Below, piece after piece: positions 62,566-64,000 of a stretch of 64,000 nt of DNA. The stretch spans positions 9,378,670 to 9,442,669 of the forward strand of contig NC_059419.1 of NCBI RefSeq assembly GCF_905220565.1, given 5' to 3'. How positions within the stretch are numbered: position 1 is the stretch's first letter; each line of letters starts with the position of its first letter. The DNA is from Melitaea cinxia. Lineage: Eukaryota; Arthropoda; Insecta; Lepidoptera; Nymphalidae. The notes below the pieces were generated by a model. The model saw only the letters and a list, made by a program, of their open reading frames with translations. It was not told the origin of the DNA and did no database searches. Both the position numbers and the translations under genes were made by a program.

Positions 62566-62629
62566 GTAACACCCCCCCCAAACAACACCCTTGCACAATT
62601 CTCCCCCCCCACACGACCCCTTTCCATCA

Positions 62630-62880
62630 AACAGCAGTTTGTGGTGACCCTCCTTTCCGCTCCGGGTGTTGTAAGTTCGATTCTGGCCGGAGTCTGGGTG
62701 TAATATATACAGGGTGTCCGGAACCTGTATATTTATTTATGTATGTAATATTTGTATGTAAATTTATCTAAAAAAAAGTTCACCAAAAAAAAATCTATAC
62801 CAGTTGGTGGTTATCTATAACACAAGGCTTAAATTACTTGCCTAAGGCACAGACGGCCGTGTGTTACAGATATATATAAA
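62630..62880 (+). mobile_element. tRNA-derived SINE, diverged
   Basis: CAGCAGTTTGTGGTGACCCT, GTGTTGTAAGTTCGATTCTG and GAGTCTGGGTGTAATATAT, then CCAGTTGGTGGTTATCTATA and GGCACAGACGGCCGTGTGTT; same plan as 17553-17795. Confidence 0.65.
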
Positions 62881-63099
62881 AATCCTCCTTCCACACTAAA
62901 CCTCACTACACTGTCATCATCTGGGCAGAATGTAGGCAGCTGGCGAATAAAACCTTACATCTACATGTTTTTAAATTTATTTTTCTTTTAAAAATTGTGT
63001 TTCGCCCATGCTGATGCAAAACAAAAGGGAATATGAGATTCCAAAAATCACCTCCCATCTATATCCCATATTGTGTAGTGTGTTTTTGACTTCTACGTA

Positions 63100-63233
63100 C
63101 GAGAAGACGGTCCGACATGTGCATCGAGTAGAACTGGGATTTTAGGGTTTACTTAGTACCTACCCACCCTACAGCCATGGGAAGTGGGACCGCTGAACTC
63201 GATGCACCCGTCGAACCGTCTCCTCGTAAGGTA
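63100..63233. repeat. Imperfect inverted repeat, about 45-bp arms
   Basis: The left arm, from ACGAGAAGACGGTCCGACAT at about 63100, pairs imperfectly with the reverse complement of 63186-63233, which reads ACGAGGAGACGGTTCGACGG. Non-coding. Confidence 0.6.
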
Positions 63234-64000
63234 AACTTTAGAAGTCCATTTTTGTTCGCCAGCTACAAGTTAATGAGATATTGTCATTTTATTATAAGTC
63301 TAATGTATATTATCTTGTGTGTATCATCTAATTGTGAATCTAATGTGTTTGTCACGATTTATATAAATATGTCACACCACCACTTGTGCACGTCGGTCTA
63401 TCGAATTATGTACGCCCATTTCATTTACTAACAAAACTTCGTTATGATAATCATCCCAATATTTGTGCCGTCGCTCACGACTTTGTATCGCTCGCTTATG
63501 TACCTAAATATTTCATAATTTTCGTGGTCGTTAAGTGCGTGTACGTGTGTGAATATAGCACACGGTTATATACGGATTAGAGCCACGTAGTACTGCTAGT
63601 GGCACTCTAAAACGTCAATCGAACGAGTACCTTGTAATGCACGTATAGGTAGATTGCGTTGATGGGCCACGTAGTGCCACTGTCAGTACTTTATAGGGCG
63701 CAGTAATCATGTAAAGTAGTGCGGATGGATATCACGTGATCTTTTCTGAATTCGTCCTAAGCCCAGTTGTAATCTCGTTATGAGACATCCATCCTCAGGA
63801 CGAACTTCCATTTTTATAAATCTTATTAAAGGGTTCACTTTTACTCGGCCCAGTCCCCGGTTTTTCAAACTGATGACTATCTGAAGGCAGCTAGGGTTAA
63901 CATTTATATCGAACACTCATATCGATAAAAAAATAACGATTAGCTTGTGTCGGGGCCTTTTCAGAGCAATATCGAGTGTAGTAATAGTAGTTTAGTGGTT
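63234..64000. other. No gene recognised at right end
   Basis: Mixed AT content, short frames only. A repeated phrase GCCACGTAGTACTGC / GCCACGTAGTGCCAC occurs at about 63582 and 63664. No further MAST exon was found. Confidence 0.4.

Noticed and set aside
63174..63230. Possible next MAST exon (AG acceptor CCTACAG, donor GTAAAC)
   Set aside because: Joined in phase 2 it reads SHGKWDR and then a stop; it is also one arm of an inverted repeat.

Overview
The window looks like nuclear DNA of a moth or butterfly. It has AT-rich, repeat-dense introns with GC-rich coding exons and GT-AG splicing. Lepidoptera-type mobile elements fill much of it: R1-clade and CR1/L2-like LINEs, RTE-like tails, tRNA-derived SINEs, and small Helitrons ending in CTAGT. 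The taxonomic call is inference from repeat types and the host gene; no species can be named.

One host gene runs left to right from about 11.5 kb to 62.6 kb and continues past both ends of what I can recognise. It encodes a MAST-family (microtubule-associated serine/threonine) AGC kinase, the orthologue of Drosophila drop out (dop). I traced 28 exons (about 1,108 codons) whose splice phases all join. They encode the Ser-rich N-terminal segment with DGRRWSVASLPSSGYG, the MAST pre-kinase domain, the full kinase domain (GAYGAV, MKK, HRDLKPDN, DFG, GTPEYIAPE), the AGC tail, a linker, the PDZ domain, a basic segment and the RPSSLHGL...SPLARTPSPSP segment. The start codon, promoter and stop codon are not in the window.

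Layout: 1-6.2 kb holds an antisense R1-clade LINE (ORF1 complete, ORF2 open to the window edge). 6.2-11.5 kb is AT-rich with SINE, MITE and LINE-tail fragments. 11.5 kb is the first recognised MAST exon. 11.8-16.9 kb is an apparently intact antisense CR1/L2-like LINE inside the first large intron. 17-35 kb is repeat-filled intron with four small exons. 35-62.6 kb holds the dense exon cluster. 62.6-64 kb is intronic or 3' sequence with repeats.

The most striking structure is three long, near-identical tandem arrays in this one gene. Each is seeded on the 3' part of a coding exon plus the first bases of the following intron, so each multiplies a coding fragment and its 5' splice site. They are 154 bp x about 21 at the catalytic-loop exon, 122 bp x 22 in the post-kinase exon, and 100 bp x about 37 at the PDZ exon. 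The first donor of each array gives the in-frame transcript. In the PDZ array every unit also carries a CTAAC branch-like motif and a CAG acceptor-like site that would define a 39-nt in-frame microexon. An older, diverged partial exon copy sits 223 bp upstream of another exon (35.0 kb), so exon-fragment duplication may be recurrent at this locus. Assembly error must be excluded first.
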